Source: Evernia prunastri (Eukaryota > Ascomycota > Lecanoromycetes > Lecanorales > Parmeliaceae). Taken from it: a DNA stretch of 64,000 bases. The notes under the pieces are model-generated. The model did not search any database. It worked only from the letters and a program-made list of their open reading frames with translations, and was not told the DNA's origin. Shown here piece by piece: positions 11,595 through 22,626 of the stretch. The stretch spans positions 1 to 64,000 of the forward strand of contig NKYR01000171.1 of assembly GCA_003184365.1 (NCBI GenBank), read 5' to 3'. The first letter of the stretch is position 1. Each line of letters starts with the position of its first letter. A program made the position numbers and the translations under genes.

Positions 11595-12032
11595 ATGTCG
11601 ATGCAACAGACACCCACAGTCCCCGCCCAAACGCATGGCTCAAACCCGCGACAATCCGAGAGAGCGCGAAGACCCACCCAACGCTTCCTGGAAGGAGGGT
11701 TTGAAGAGTCCTTGCCGCGCCTGAGCCGGGCGCTCGGTATCGGTGCGACCGAGGAGCGGGAGGCTGGTCGTGCGGGAGCGGCGGCGGAAGAAGTATTGTC
11801 GAGCGACGACAACGGACTCGCGGCAACCAATCCTCAGGCGGTGGATGAGGCTCCAGTTACAGCTGCGATGGAGCAGGATCAAGAAGGCACGGTGGTTGGT
11901 GCGTTGGGGAACCGGCGCTCGGAGAGAGAGCGTAGGGCCACGGAGCGCTTTGTGAACGGGTGGTTTGGCGAGCCTCTGCCGAGGTTGAGCGCCGCGCTTG
12001 GTGTTGCTGTTACTGATCGGCAGGAGAGGTAG
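11595..12032 (+). CDS. Small hypothetical protein with two internal repeats
   Basis: A 145-aa intronless ORF that I do not recognise. It contains the same ~31-residue unit twice. Unit 1 (residues 19-49) runs from RQSERARRPTQRF to LPRLSRALGI. Unit 2 (107-137) runs from RRSERERRATERF to LPRLSAALGV. They are joined by an acidic, Ala/Glu-rich low-complexity linker. The basic RRSxRxRRPxxRF core resembles linkers in copia-type polyproteins, but nothing else transposon-like is present. In-frame conservation of the duplicated unit is the main argument that this frame is translated. No signal peptide or membrane segment is seen; the basic motifs could serve nuclear or nucleic-acid binding. The start is MSMQQTPTVP. 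Confidence 0.5.
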   Translation: MSMQQTPTVPAQTHGSNPRQSERARRPTQRFLEGGFEESLPRLSRALGIGATEEREAGRAGAAAEEVLSSDDNGLAATNPQAVDEAPVTAAMEQDQEGTVVGALGNRRSERERRATERFVNGWFGEPLPRLSAALGVAVTDRQER

Positions 12033-12315
12033 AGAGGGGGGGATTGGGGGGGGCCATACTTTTGTTTGAGATCTAGTGAGGTAGTCTTGTTTGGATTTGG
12101 CTTTGTAGGCGCTGCGCTGAGAGGTTGTTAGGTGTTTGGAGCGAGAGGCTGAAGGCTAAGCAGGATGCGGATTGTTCATGGGCGAGGCCACCGCATCGAA
12201 ATGTAACGCAATTAGCAAATTAATGAATGATCAAAGTAGCTGCGTTCTCCAATCGTGGTCTTCCACCGTTTTTGGTTATTGGTATGGCTGCTAACAATAG
12301 TCCCATCATAACAAT

Positions 12316-12800
12316 CGGGCAAATCACCGGATCATACCCCGAAAGGCCGCATCCTTACCATTTCAGACCCCAAATTACATTTTCATACCCATCCACCAAG
12401 ACAGAGGGTATGAATTGGTAAAAGTTGATACTGCTGAGGTATTAACTGGTAAATTTTTCTTGGGCTCTTCCGGGGGGGGGGTCTTCGGGGGCCACGCTGA
12501 AGGGGGAATAGAAAAGACTTTGTCGTCTAATCTCTCTTGTAAATCTACGATCTCTACCCCCTTTCTTGGTTTTTGGGGGGGGGAGGGGGGGCGGGGGGTT
12601 TGGATTCTTATTGAGCCCCCGAAGAGTATCTTTCAAAGAGCTCTTTAAGGTTGATATCCCTAAAAGGTACATCTTTTACAATTCTATACCTCAGCAGGTT
12701 CTACTTTCATCGATTCATACCTCTAAGAGATATGAAAATATAATTTGGGGTATGAGATCGTAACGATTCTCTTTTGAGGTATGAATGAGTAATTTGCCCA
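12316..12800. repeat. Foldback (MITE-like) element with G-tracts
   Basis: The left arm (about 12316-12452) and the reverse complement of the right arm (about 12664-12800) align over ~135 bp. Shared blocks include GGGCAAAT at the outer ends, CCCCAAATTA next to ATTTTCATA, and CTGCTGAGGTAT. The inner part also shows an inverted TCTTCGGGGGC pair and long G runs at about 12472 and 12571-12598. No ORF of transposase character lies inside. I could not identify a target-site duplication. Confidence 0.6.
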
Positions 12801-12927
12801 TGCCAATCCCACGTGACTTCCTAGGCGGGACCATGAGGAAGCGACTGTCTGTATAATGAGGGTAGGCTCATTCACTAAAGCAGCTAGATGAGCACATTGT
12901 CCCTTTCTTTTTCTTGCCAAATTAGCC

Positions 12928-15900
12928 TTACGAAGTATGCATGCTATCGCTATCGCTATCCTCTCCTCGAATCGCATCTCTTTTTCTTTCGTCAGCCCGA
13001 AGAAGTATGCGTGCTATTGCCCCAGTCGTATCGTAATACTTCATGTACTCTTGCTCGTTCCCAAATGTCCCTTTAGTAAATGGCCTGTATTTTAGTAAAT
13101 GTTTGACGATTTGTTCGTTTCCAAGCTTCGCAGCCAACTCCAGTGGAAGCGCCCCGTTTGGATCACGAGATTCGACAACAGCACCAGCCTCAAGCAAGAT
13201 TAAGACAGACAACGCACTCTCATGTGTTACCGCGGCTATCAAGGCCGTGCCATAGACTCCGCCGTACGCATTAACGTCAGCACCTGCTTCCAGCAGCAAT
13301 TTGACGGTGGCCACATTATTGGTTGCTGCTGCAACTATCAAGGCCGTGCTATCTCTGAAGCGACGGGCATTCATTTCTGCATTGTTATCGAGAAGGGAAT
13401 CCGCGCTCTCGTTGAAACCACGGGCATTCACTTCTGCACCGTTCTCGAGAAGGAGCTCGACTATCGGGTCCATGCCATGTATTGTCGCTGCTAATTGCAG
13501 AGCGGTACTGTACTTCCCTATTTGGTAGTTCACATCGGCCACACTTCTAATAAGAAGCTCAGCGATCGTCTTTTTGTTACTCGACAGCGCGTCATGCAGA
13601 GCATTGCCATACAGTTCGCTGGGATTGTTGGCAGTGACTGCAATCTGGAGGACTGGTCGAGCGGCCGTTCTATAGCGGTTTTCCGCTGCTTCCTCTAGCA
13701 GACTGTCGATTCGTCCCTCTGGTACCAAATTGAGATACCGCAGTACATCTTCGATTGGCAACAAAACCAGGAATTCTTCTAATTGCCCCAGATCAAATCC
13801 CGGAATTGAGTGAGTCATTCGGTACCAAAGCTGCTGAATTGCTATTCCAATGAGCGTATCATGACGGTTCTTCGTTATCCAGCCCAGAAAGTGCTTGCCC
13901 AGATCGGCCCGCTTTTCAGGAGCCCATGGGACCTCGACAGTCCTCTCGGTTCCATTCACCAAACGCATCCATAGTTCGTAGACTCGGTCATGGCCTAAAG
14001 TGTAGATACTCCGGCTGTGATAGAGCCAATATTCTTGGCAATATGGAAGAAACGAGAAGACTTCTTGCATCTGTGTGTCCATTTCGCGTAGGAGATGGGC
14101 GCTTTTGTCCAGGTCCAGACCAGAAGTTTTCCCGAACGTCTTTCGGCCTCTCAATATTACCAGAGCGATCCTGTTGGCAACATCATATTTCGGAAGAGCC
14201 GATTTGACAACGAATGATGGGACTTCGGCGGCATACGGTTGCGAAGGCCCGCTTGCTTTGATGAGCTCCTGGCCATGTATATCAAGGCTGAGATATGTTA
14301 CAGCGATGCTGGCCAAATTGACATCCGCTCGTAAGGAGTCTATATGATAGTCACAAATATCTAATTCCGTAGGCTTGGATAGAAGATGCCGTTTGATGCT
14401 GGAATGCGCGAATTGGACAGTCGAAAGCTCTTCGTCGACGACAATAAAGCTACTACAGGACTCCAACGACTTCAGTACGTCGTTGACTAATTTGGTCTTA
14501 TTCCACTCTGTATCTCCAGGTGTGATGCTGATTGCTTCTTCGAGTTCGCTTAGGGTCAGTGGCCGCTGACTAGCGGCTATTATCTCAAATATCTTCCTGC
14601 CAAGGCTTGGATCGGCAAAGGCCGAGCGCTGCAGCCGGCTAAGGATTCGTCTGAACGTCGCCGGTAGGCCTTTTGGTAGGTTTTCAAGACTGTTTAGGAT
14701 GTCATGGTCTGTATTCTGGGCGCAGATGGAATCAATCTGGAAACATACGCAAAGAAACCTAGAGACGGATAAGTCTGATGCAAGCGAGGGGCAATGAGCT
14801 GGAATGACACAAACATTTCATGGGCTCCAGTTACTAAAGTGTCGTGTATCTTGAGAACAATCTTTGGGTTGCGGAGCTTGAGTTTATTGCTTTCCAGCGC
14901 GTCCGCGAGCGCAAGCTCTATATATCTCGCTATCTCGGGCCCATTGTTTGTTGGGGAAATATGTATCTGGAAATCAGGACGAAATTGCTCAGAGAGTCTT
15001 GAGGTGAAATCGGATCGACCGGTCCAAAAGACTTTGAATACATGCTTGGATGATTTCAACAGGGACTGGATCGATTCAATGAGCACTAGGACTTCTTCAT
15101 GCTCGCACTCGTCTAGCCCATCGAGCACCATAATGTAATGCTTGTGGTGGTGAAGTAGAAGCAGCATATTTGACAACACCTGATCAGTATTGAGAGTGAC
15201 ATCCCCAATGCTAGGGTTAATTTGATCGAACCTGAATGTGTCAGTTGGCACATCGCCGAATCGTTGCCGGGCCAGGCTTTCTATAACTTCGCGCGCTTTC
15301 AAAGACGTGGCCTCGTCGGATCTGCAAAAGAAGTAGCCAAGCGAGGAGTCCAAAGGCTTGTTCAGGATAAGTTCCTCAACGACATTCGCGCAGAGGACAG
15401 TCTTCCCAGATCCCACGATCCCTGAACACAACAACGTCGAGGAAAAACTCTTCGACTTCCACTGTTGGTACTCATCATACTTGAAGATCCACGTTGATAC
15501 ACCCTTTTTACGGGCCTGATTTAGTGTGGTCTCAAAATTATACGTGGAGCATGAATTGAGGAATTGAGATTTGATTCTGCTTTCCCTCCACTTCATAGCT
15601 TGTCCCAAATGAGTCGCGGTCTCTCTGCGAAAGACAGCCCCACTGGCCCGGAACAACGAGTTCTCTTTTCGTTCGCCAGCTGCATTGATGGATTCGAGGC
15701 TCTGCTGCTGTTTAGCTGCCAGCGAGACTTCTTCCTTCACGGCTGTACTCAGCCTATTCAGATCTCTTTGGAAGGTGCCAAACTCATCATCGAAAGGCTT
15801 GCGCAATGCGCTGGCAATCTGCTTTACGGCAGACTTCCTCACAAATAGAATTACTTTCATACAAAGACTAATGACGACGGAATAGTAGTTACAAAGTTCT

Positions 15901-16444
15901 TTCTGGAGGCTTTTGGACGTGGGGTAGAGAAGCGCGTAGCTTTCGAACCGAGGTGAGCTCAGGCCAAGGTTCATCAACAACTTCGACAAGGAGTCGAAAT
16001 AAGTTTCAAAGCCTGATGCAGTCTGTGAATACCAATGTAAGAAGGGGCTGAGCTGACTGCGGTAAGGAAGAGGTTGTAAGCTGTGAGAGAGACATTGAGG
16101 CTTTTTGCCTTGAAAAGGCCCACCTGAATCGCTGTCTTCACAACTCCCCAAACCGCCCCTGCAATAAGGCTCCCTGAACTGCCAATTATGAGATCTACAA
16201 TTGTCGTGAAGCCTTTGACCGAGTTCAAGAAGGTTGTCAAACGAGCTCCGCATCGACGAGTCTTGCGACCAGCATTTTGGCGATCAATCTCGCACGTGAG
16301 AGCCATGACCGCACTCGAGTTAGGCAGCGACTTTTGGAAGGTTTGTTTTTGTTCGACTGATAAAATGGCTTCATAGTCGCTGAGCGCTTGGGATAACTTG
16401 ATCTCGCGCTTCAGTGGCGCAGCTTTTGCTATTGCCAGCGCCAT
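12928..16444 (-). CDS. NACHT-ankyrin STAND protein (fungal NLR-like)
   Basis: A likely signal-transducing NTPase of the kind tied to fungal self/non-self or heterokaryon responses. Inferred exons are 16444-16124, 16022-14811 and 14736-12928, about 1113 aa. The N-terminal region resembles the fungal STAND domain annotated as DUF7708 (SDYEAILSVEQKQTF to VVKTAIQ). The P-loop GIVGSGKT lies near residue 308, and Walker B IMVLDGLDECE lies near 405. Winged-helix-like segments follow (LPATFRRILSRL, RPLTLSELEEAI). Ankyrin repeats fill about 870-1060, one of them shortened. The open frame extends upstream to 16657 without an ATG, so an extra 5' exon is possible. The second intron (14737-14810) is the least certain; its GT donor removes a VSFQ segment often kept in relatives. 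Confidence 0.75.
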
Positions 16445-16657
16445 GTAGAGTGTCTCAATGTCAGAACGTAGGTCACCACAGGCACAGTGGAAGCTCGTGA
16501 GAAACGCAGTAGCCTCAAGAAGCTTTTCGTGTGTAAAGATGCGGTGGCATCTAGCTATCTTATGTAATACCGTGGCATGCAGGAAGCTAGCAATTAGCGG
16601 ATGCAGGAACTTGGGAAATCCCGCTTTCTTATCATTAATGATATGGTAGGTAGTCAA

Positions 16658-16974
16658 CCCTTGATACAGAATACATCCGGTTGCTCACTCCCTGAGCTGA
16701 CCAGTGAAATTGACTCTGCGCAGATGATCAATCGATATGGAGAAACGTAGAAAAAATGTGAAAATCAAAATATCTTGGCATTCCTCCAGTCTTGCGAGGT
16801 CAGCTCCGGCGGCGCTGTGGTAATCCGAGCTTGTTATATGGGACGGTCAAGGCCGATTGCAACTCCAAGTACCCGACCCATGAGCCGGTGGCGCTCTGCA
16901 AAATAATCTGGGATGAGTCAAGACTGCGGGTACGATGGACCTCGTACAAATGGTACGATTTTTTTAGCGCTGCT
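16658..16974. other. Intergenic upstream of NACHT gene
   Basis: Presumed promoter or 5' leader of the NACHT-ankyrin gene. No ORF or repeat here is supported. Confidence 0.4.
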
Positions 16975-17840
16975 TGGTACATGTATGTTGCATGCTATTG
17001 GTAGATTATCGTTATCCATGGATGAGTATGTTACTCATGATAGTGTATTATACATCTCATGGACAAGAATTCCATCCATACCACATAGTGACCATGAACG
17101 ATATATATCATCTATTAATATTTTGCTTAACCCTTGACGTCAATGCAGCCACCATTTGAAGCTATACACATATTTTCTGTATGAGTTGTCGTCACGTCAT
17201 CGCGAAAATATGTAATCTGAACAATGTGCAAATAAATATGCATGGGTCATCCCATGCCAAGGTAAAACATCGAATAGAGGTGCAATTGCTCTGGATGAGA
17301 AGAATTGACTGAAGAGACAGTTGCCTATGAGATAAGATAGTCTTTATAGCCATTTCCTACTAAAGAAGGCTACAAATCCGCTACTCTGGTATAACCTCTC
17401 GCCACCACTTGACTTGCCATGATGACTGCTGACCTGAAACAATGCAATGCAATGCATATGGACTATGTTCATGCGGTAAGTATAGCTATATTTGATGTGA
17501 GCGACTAATCTTCGGCTCTACTGTGACGAGTAAGCGACAGCGACAAAATTTCACTTGAAGACAGACTGTCGGCAAGGGCAATGATATGGTTGATAACAGC
17601 ATGATAGATAGTGATAAGAAAAGTAATCAGAAGAGGTAGAAGAAATACTAGACTTAGTAGCAGTCCATGAATAATTCAACTTATTTATGGGAGATATGTG
17701 ATAGTGGTGGAATTTTGTCCATGAGATGTATAATACACTATCATGAATAATATGACTATCCATGCATAGACGTATTATCCATGGATGAGATATGTTATCT
17801 ATAGATAAAATTATTCCATGAATAGCATGCAACATGTAGT
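16975..17840. mobile_element. Inverted-repeat element carrying a gene fragment
   Basis: Terminal inverted repeats lie at about 16975-17080 and 17700-17840. The outer ends share TTGCATGCTATT. Further in, both arms share a ~40-bp block that includes CATGATAGTGTATTATACAT and CTCATGGACAA. The right arm is longer because of a short internal duplication rich in CCATGG. Between the arms lies a segment (17283-17530) similar to 30297-30525, so the element appears to have captured host or family sequence. There is no transposase. This looks like a non-autonomous, Pack-type DNA element; its superfamily is undetermined. Confidence 0.55.
17283..17530 (-). repeat. Captured fragment, paralogous to 30.3-30.5 kb
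   Basis: This stretch and 30297-30525 share many blocks in the same order and orientation. Examples are GAGAAGAATTGACTGAAGAG, the ACCTCTCGCC/GGCCTCTCGC neighbourhood, CCTGAAACAATGCAATGCA and GTGAGCGACTAA. The shared part spans what looks like an intron and downstream exon of the gene fragment at 30.2-30.7 kb. The coding frame is destroyed here. Confidence 0.65.
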
Positions 17841-18118
17841 TGAGAGATGTAAATCTGCGAGCGAGACCGCCGAATGGCAGTGTATCATGAAATGCATAGG
17901 AAGAAAAGAGAGCCAGGGCTGGAAGCAGAAGGCAATCTAAAGAATTGGAAATAGAAGAGTTGGAAGGATCACGGGTCTTGATTACTGCCTGAAGCAGACA
18001 GCAGTCAGGCTTTTATCGATCCCGGGCTAAAGGGGGATCTCAAACAAGACCGGTAGCGAAATCCATGCATCCCCATTATTTCGTATGGTGAAACATCCCG
18101 TACGCCTATTTGATCCTT

Positions 18119-18944
18119 CTAACTGCGCTGGTGACCACAGCTCCTTGTCTCTCCTCTATTCTTTGGCTTATTGAAAGCCACAGAAACGCCCTTATTCTGT
18201 TGCTGCACTCCCCCGAGCATCGACTGCCGCTTCGCAGTTTCTTCCTCAATGTATGCTTTGAAGTCCTCGGCGTTGTCCGCGCCCCGGAGCTGTACCACTT
18301 TCGGCATACCCATAGCAAAGCCACTAGAGAAGGCCTTCCGAGTCTCGTAATCTGCCATCTTGCAGCATCTTCCGGTACAGCAGCTATCACCAAGATCAAC
18401 GACAAGTTTATCTAGCAATAGACAATCCACAACGGGCTTCAGTTTTCGTGGCCAGATCTCCTGGACTAACTCGACTGACTCATATCTGTGTAGGGTAGTA
18501 TAAAATGCGTGCAACCCTTCTCCCGTTGGATTCAATATATCGTGTCTGTGTGGCGACGTGTGTTTCAGACAAATCTCTCTATCCTTCCCTATCAAGTCGG
18601 CACTTTCCAGTGTGATCTCGATAACTTGATCCATGCGCGTCGATCTTCGGTGTCTAAGGAAGCCTCGAAAAACCTTGCGGTGAGGTCGCGAGTCGGTAGG
18701 ACAAATGTATTGTCCTGATATAGTATACTCTCAGCTTCTTGATACACCTTTTCGCACACCCTCAAGATGGGGATGCTGGCAGCTCGTATACTGAAGAAAC
18801 TCGTTTGGTGGGTTGGGAAGAGTGACAGTGGTAGAAGTCATCATAGGTCTCACTAAACGTGAACGGAAAGACTTTGCCGACCACCAAGCAGTACTTGTAA
18901 ATCATGATCCGAACGTCCACTGGCAATGCTAGAAAGTGCACCAT
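18119..18944 (-). pseudogene. 2EXR/F-box-like fungal protein, frameshifted
   Basis: The reading starts MVHFLALPVDVRIMIYKYCL, typical of the N-terminus of fungal 2EXR or F-box-like proteins. It continues as ILRVCEKVYQEAESILYQDN, then VIEITLESADLIGKDRE and a C-terminal charged tail. These parts lie in different frames, with breaks at about 18775 and 18650 and no plausible introns. Two one-base shifts therefore interrupt the gene. Intact relatives run about 250-300 aa. The sequence downstream of the second shift stays open for 170 codons, so decay may be recent, or the breaks may be sequence errors. Confidence 0.6.
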
Positions 18945-19551
18945 ATTGCTGCGAAAATTAGTTCTACGGTCTATGGAAAGAAATGGAATCAGCAATCACC
19001 TGGTCATGTCGAGTGCTAGAGATGGGTGACCGTGCAAGAAAGGACAGGCATCAGCGAAGAGGCGTGGAAGCCGGATCCAACAAGACTGGCTCGCGACGAA
19101 GAATGGGCCCCTATCGAGCTTTTTGAGGATTCGAGAAGATCTGGAGCATGGATGAGCTTGAAGATGTGATTTGAGTAGGCTATGAGTCAAGCAAACCTGA
19201 CTGTGCGTTCACGCAAGCTTAGGAGTCGCTGTGCTTGGCTCACACTGTGACATAGATGGCGTGAGAAACTTGTGATGGAAAAGAAATCTCCAATGATGGC
19301 AAAGATGGATGGATGGTGTCGTTCCTGATGAGGTTTCAAGAAAGGAAGAAATGAAAAAGGAAAAGCTCGCGATGCATTCTTATCTTACGTAATCATTGGG
19401 CACTTTGTTTACCACTGCCTTGAAACATGCGCTTAAAAGAATGCGAGACGCTCCGGCGTCGGATTAAAATGTTAATTGGACGAGTACGTGCGTCCAAGAT
19501 TCACGGAGTCAAGTCCCCATGCTCTTAGCATGTCAAGCAGGTATTGCGATA
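18945..19551. other. Intergenic, no gene supported
   Basis: Presumed upstream region of the 2EXR-like relic and 3' flank of the secreted-protein gene. A 64-codon minus-strand ORF at 18996-19190 has no family resemblance. Confidence 0.4.
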
Positions 19552-20901
19552 TCACTCCTGTGACGCCGCCGACACCGATGCTCTTCCCATCTCCACGGTG
19601 AGGCTTCCGGTTGCCCCTAAAAGAATGTGAGTCATGAAAACTCCGCAATGATTCCCATTAATGATCATGACTTACCAAGCCCAGCCCAATGCCCTCCCTT
19701 TCCCTGCCTGATACACATCGCAGCAATGGCATTTGCAGCCTCCCAGATTGAGTACCAATTGCCGAACTGCCGGGTCAGCATCCCTGTAACTCGGAGTACG
19801 CATTTTGGGGCTTTCGGGCCGGTTGTCAGCTTATCTGTGTTGGAAAGCGTTGGTCAAGGGAAAGGGGTGTGGGAATACCTTCGGCGGGGGCAGCATAATA
19901 AGCAGGAAGTGAGACCTCTACACCTGGCTCATGGACGGCCGCCTGTGTGAAAAGCCTTGCCTGTTTAGAAGTCTCCATATAGTCTAGAATGGCCTCACAA
20001 GCCTCAGGAATCACGGGATCATAGGGAAACGGTTGATCAGTGCACACTACACTGGGAACGAATTTTATGATCCTGACCCCAAAATCACCATTGCCTCCTG
20101 GACAGCCATCATCAGCATAGGTGATAATTCATTGTTTGTGAGTGCAAGAGCTTGCAAAGCCCACCTACCACCATTTTTTGCAAGCCCACCTTGTGCCGGG
20201 AAGCCACTCACACACTGGCTAATGACATAAGACAAAGCAATGCCCGCATCACTTGGGTTTGCGTGAGCTACAGTGCTGTGCTGGAACAATGAAGGCTCAA
20301 TGAAGCATGTACCATCGGCTTTTTGAGGTCGTCAGCACGGATCGAGCCCATGATGGGGTGGCAGCAGAGTTATGGCCGAGTATCGTAACATACAGCTTAA
20401 ATACCGCTTTGGAAGCCCGACATCATACTTGACCGCTGCGTTCCGCTGTCCAAAGCTAAGGCGGCTCTTAAGATGTGGAAACATTCTCCACGCCTCTAAG
20501 CAGCTTCGGCGGTTCATGCCGTTTCCAAGTCTTGTGCTGCAAATGACCCTCCAATCTGCAGGCAAAGGGGGTGTATTAGGCACCGGACTAGCTCCAGCGT
20601 TCAGCTCCGCGGAAGTATTGAATGTTGAGATGTCTGCATCTCTCCAAACTTCAGATGTGCCATTTGATGAAGGAGATGGGATTGATATAATGTACCCATT
20701 GGGTGGCAGGGCAATTGTGCCATCCCAGTGGTCGGGTACAATACTTGACGTGAGAGATGCATTAGTCGCGGCTTGAAGCCCCTTTGATAGGGTAAAATTA
20801 GCGTTGGCGTTCGACTCTGCTGGAATGATTGGCTGGACTAATGGTAGATTCAATGCTGAGATGGAAATGGCGTTGATCAAGGTAAGCAGTACAGTTAACA
20901 T
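19552..20901 (-). CDS. Secreted fungal protein, five exons
   Basis: Exons inferred at 20901-20394, 20318-20169, 20097-19879, 19834-19676 and 19616-19552 give 366 aa. Introns are 44-75 nt and all keep frame. The N-terminus has a hydrophobic signal peptide (MLTVLLTLINAISISALNLP), followed by a Thr/Asn/Ser-rich region with several N-glycosylation sequons. The C-terminal half contains paired cysteines and a FGNWYSIWEAANAIAAMC motif, which I recall from a widespread uncharacterised secreted fungal family that ends with a short GATGSL-type tail, as here. It probably acts outside the cell or in the wall; the biochemical role is unknown. Full joining without stops argues that the gene is intact. The flanks are a broken gene and a transposon. 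Confidence 0.78.
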
Positions 20902-21160
20902 GACTTGACTGTGGGCGCGCCGCCGTGGTACTTGTATGTCAGATTTATTTTAAATAGAAGAAGGAAAGATTATAACGACTAGGAACAACGACCTCCGATG
21001 TTGTAATTGATGGTATATCTGAACACATCGAGCGGATGGAGAACAGATGGCGCATAAACGGGAACTCATTTCGCGAGGGTCAAAGCTTAAACGATCGGAA
21101 TCATTACTGAAACGCGTTGCATGCGACCAAACACTTATAGCCACAATCTGTAGCAACCTA
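20902..21160. promoter_or_regulatory. Upstream region of secreted-protein gene
   Basis: A 259-bp spacer between the secreted-protein start codon and the left end of the Tc1/mariner element, which would place the transposon just upstream of this promoter. I see no specific motif. Confidence 0.35.
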
Positions 21161-21281
21161 CAACAGACTTTTTTTTAAATTAATCCCCGGCTAGAAAATC
21201 AAAATCCTACCCATATTAATTATTTTTATTTCGCAACAACCACACATCTAAATAACGTTAGAATGATCTAAATTATCAAAT

Positions 21282-21428
21282 AAATGATGCTCTATAAGAT
21301 GGCTAGCCATGAAATTTATTATCTCCTTTAGCCAAAATCACACGCTCCATTCGTGCCCTCATCTTCCCACACCACTTCCCTATTCTTTCCTGCTCCAAAT
21401 TGCGCCACGCAACGTCCCAGGCCTTAAT
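21282..21428. repeat. 147-bp block, first copy (transposase 3' end)
   Basis: Nearly identical to 21778-21924 (one visible C/T difference). It encodes the transposase C-terminus and its 3' flank. A second copy next to the gap suggests mis-assembly or a nested partial copy. Confidence 0.8.
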
Positions 21429-22626
21429 CGTAGGCTCTTTCGTAGTTGGAGGATACGGTTGCTTCGAGATGTACTGCTTCAAATGGTACCAACAGGGCTC
21501 AATCTGATTTAGATCCGGAGAGTTGCCAGGCCAAGGAAGAACAGTTAGCCCCTCAATCTCCAAAAGCTCATTCTGTTGCCACGCTTTATGAGACGGAGCG
21601 CCATCTTGAACGAGATAGCATTCGCCATACTTCTCAATAACTTCCTTAATGAACGGGATCAATCGGGGCAATAGCACGTATGTTTGATAGCGATACCAAT
21701 CAATCCCTCCTCGGGAATTTTTGTTCCGCTCATATCCAACACCTTTAACCTTTGGANNNNNNNNNNNNNNNNNNNNNAAATGATGCTTTATAAGATGGCT
21801 AGCCATGAAATTTATTATCTCCTTTAGCCAAAATCACACGCTCCATTCGTGCCCTCATCTTCCCACACCACTTCCCTATTCTTTCCTGCTCCAAATTGCG
21901 CCACGCAACGTCCCAGGCCTTAATNTTAGCAGCCTTTTTCTCCGCCGCTGTCTCCTTGCCAAACATATAGCTCGGGCCCTTCATTTCAGACGTGTACGCA
22001 GCCCAAAACATAAGCTCCGTATATCCACGGTATCGTACATCCACGCAGTCCTTGTGGTAGGCCTCATCCTGAAGCCTAGTCACCCAGATCTGTCCCCGAG
22101 ATTCGCCAACCCGCACCGAAGTCTCATCAGTGTGCACAATTATATGTTCTTTCCCTTCCAGCTTCGGTCCCCACTCCGTTACGAACTCAAGACGTTCCTC
22201 TTTCATTTCCGGTGTCAACAAAGGCTTGTGACGAGGTGGGTATCGACCATATCCAGCCCGAACAAACGCAGAGTTGATAGCTGACTTAGAGGCCATAATC
22301 CCAAGTTCTCGAGCAATTCTGACCCAGGGCTTGCGACGTTGGAATTTGTTCTTAGTGGCATGTCTGACTAGCTGCCGTTGCTGCCTCTCGTTAATTGCTA
22401 GAGGTCTTCCCGATTGAGGACGTCGTTGGTGGGCCTCTGAAGATAATGGGTTAATATTCTCCTTTTGCGCGTCTCCGGCGCGTTTGAGAACATTTGCCAC
22501 TGTTTTCTTATCGCAATGGTACTGCCTTGCAAGCTGACGATTGGATGTATGATTCTCCTTTTTAAGCTCTATCAGGGCCCCTCGTTTGGCCTCCGGAAGG
22601 TCTATTGCGCCCTTGGTACGTCCCAT
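21303..22626 (-). CDS. Tc1/mariner transposase, interrupted by gap
   Basis: A DDE integrase that would cut and paste the element. The N-terminal part (22626 to about 21928) starts MGRTKGAIDLPEAKRGALIE and holds a helix-turn-helix (SNRQLARQYHCDKKTVANVL) and the first catalytic Asp in IIVHTDETSV. The C-terminal part (21755-21303) holds the second Asp in YLVQDGAPSH and the Glu in SPDLNQIEPCW. The Asp-Glu spacing is 34 residues, a DD34E signature. A run of N, an isolated N at 21925 and a duplicated 147-bp block separate the parts, so the central protein sequence is unreliable. All three catalytic residues are visible; whether the real copy is intact cannot be told here. Confidence 0.8.
21757..21777. 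other. Assembly gap (21 N)
   Basis: A run of 21 N within the transposase gene. The sequence immediately right of it repeats the transposase 3' end. Confidence 0.99.
21778..21924. repeat. 147-bp block, second copy
   Basis: Repeat of 21282-21428 lying between the gap and the single N at 21925. It makes the reading jump from KETAAEKKAA straight to IKAWDVAWRN. Confidence 0.8.

Noticed and set aside
11227..11724. 165-codon plus-strand ORF
   Set aside because: It overlaps the repeat-containing ORF in another frame and has no internal conservation; low-complexity Pro/Ser/His content.
14694..14810. Continuous exon across the NACHT winged-helix junction
   Set aside because: The frame open through 14810 ends at a stop near 14694 and does not lead into DILNSLENLPKGLP; an intron is needed, though its donor is uncertain.
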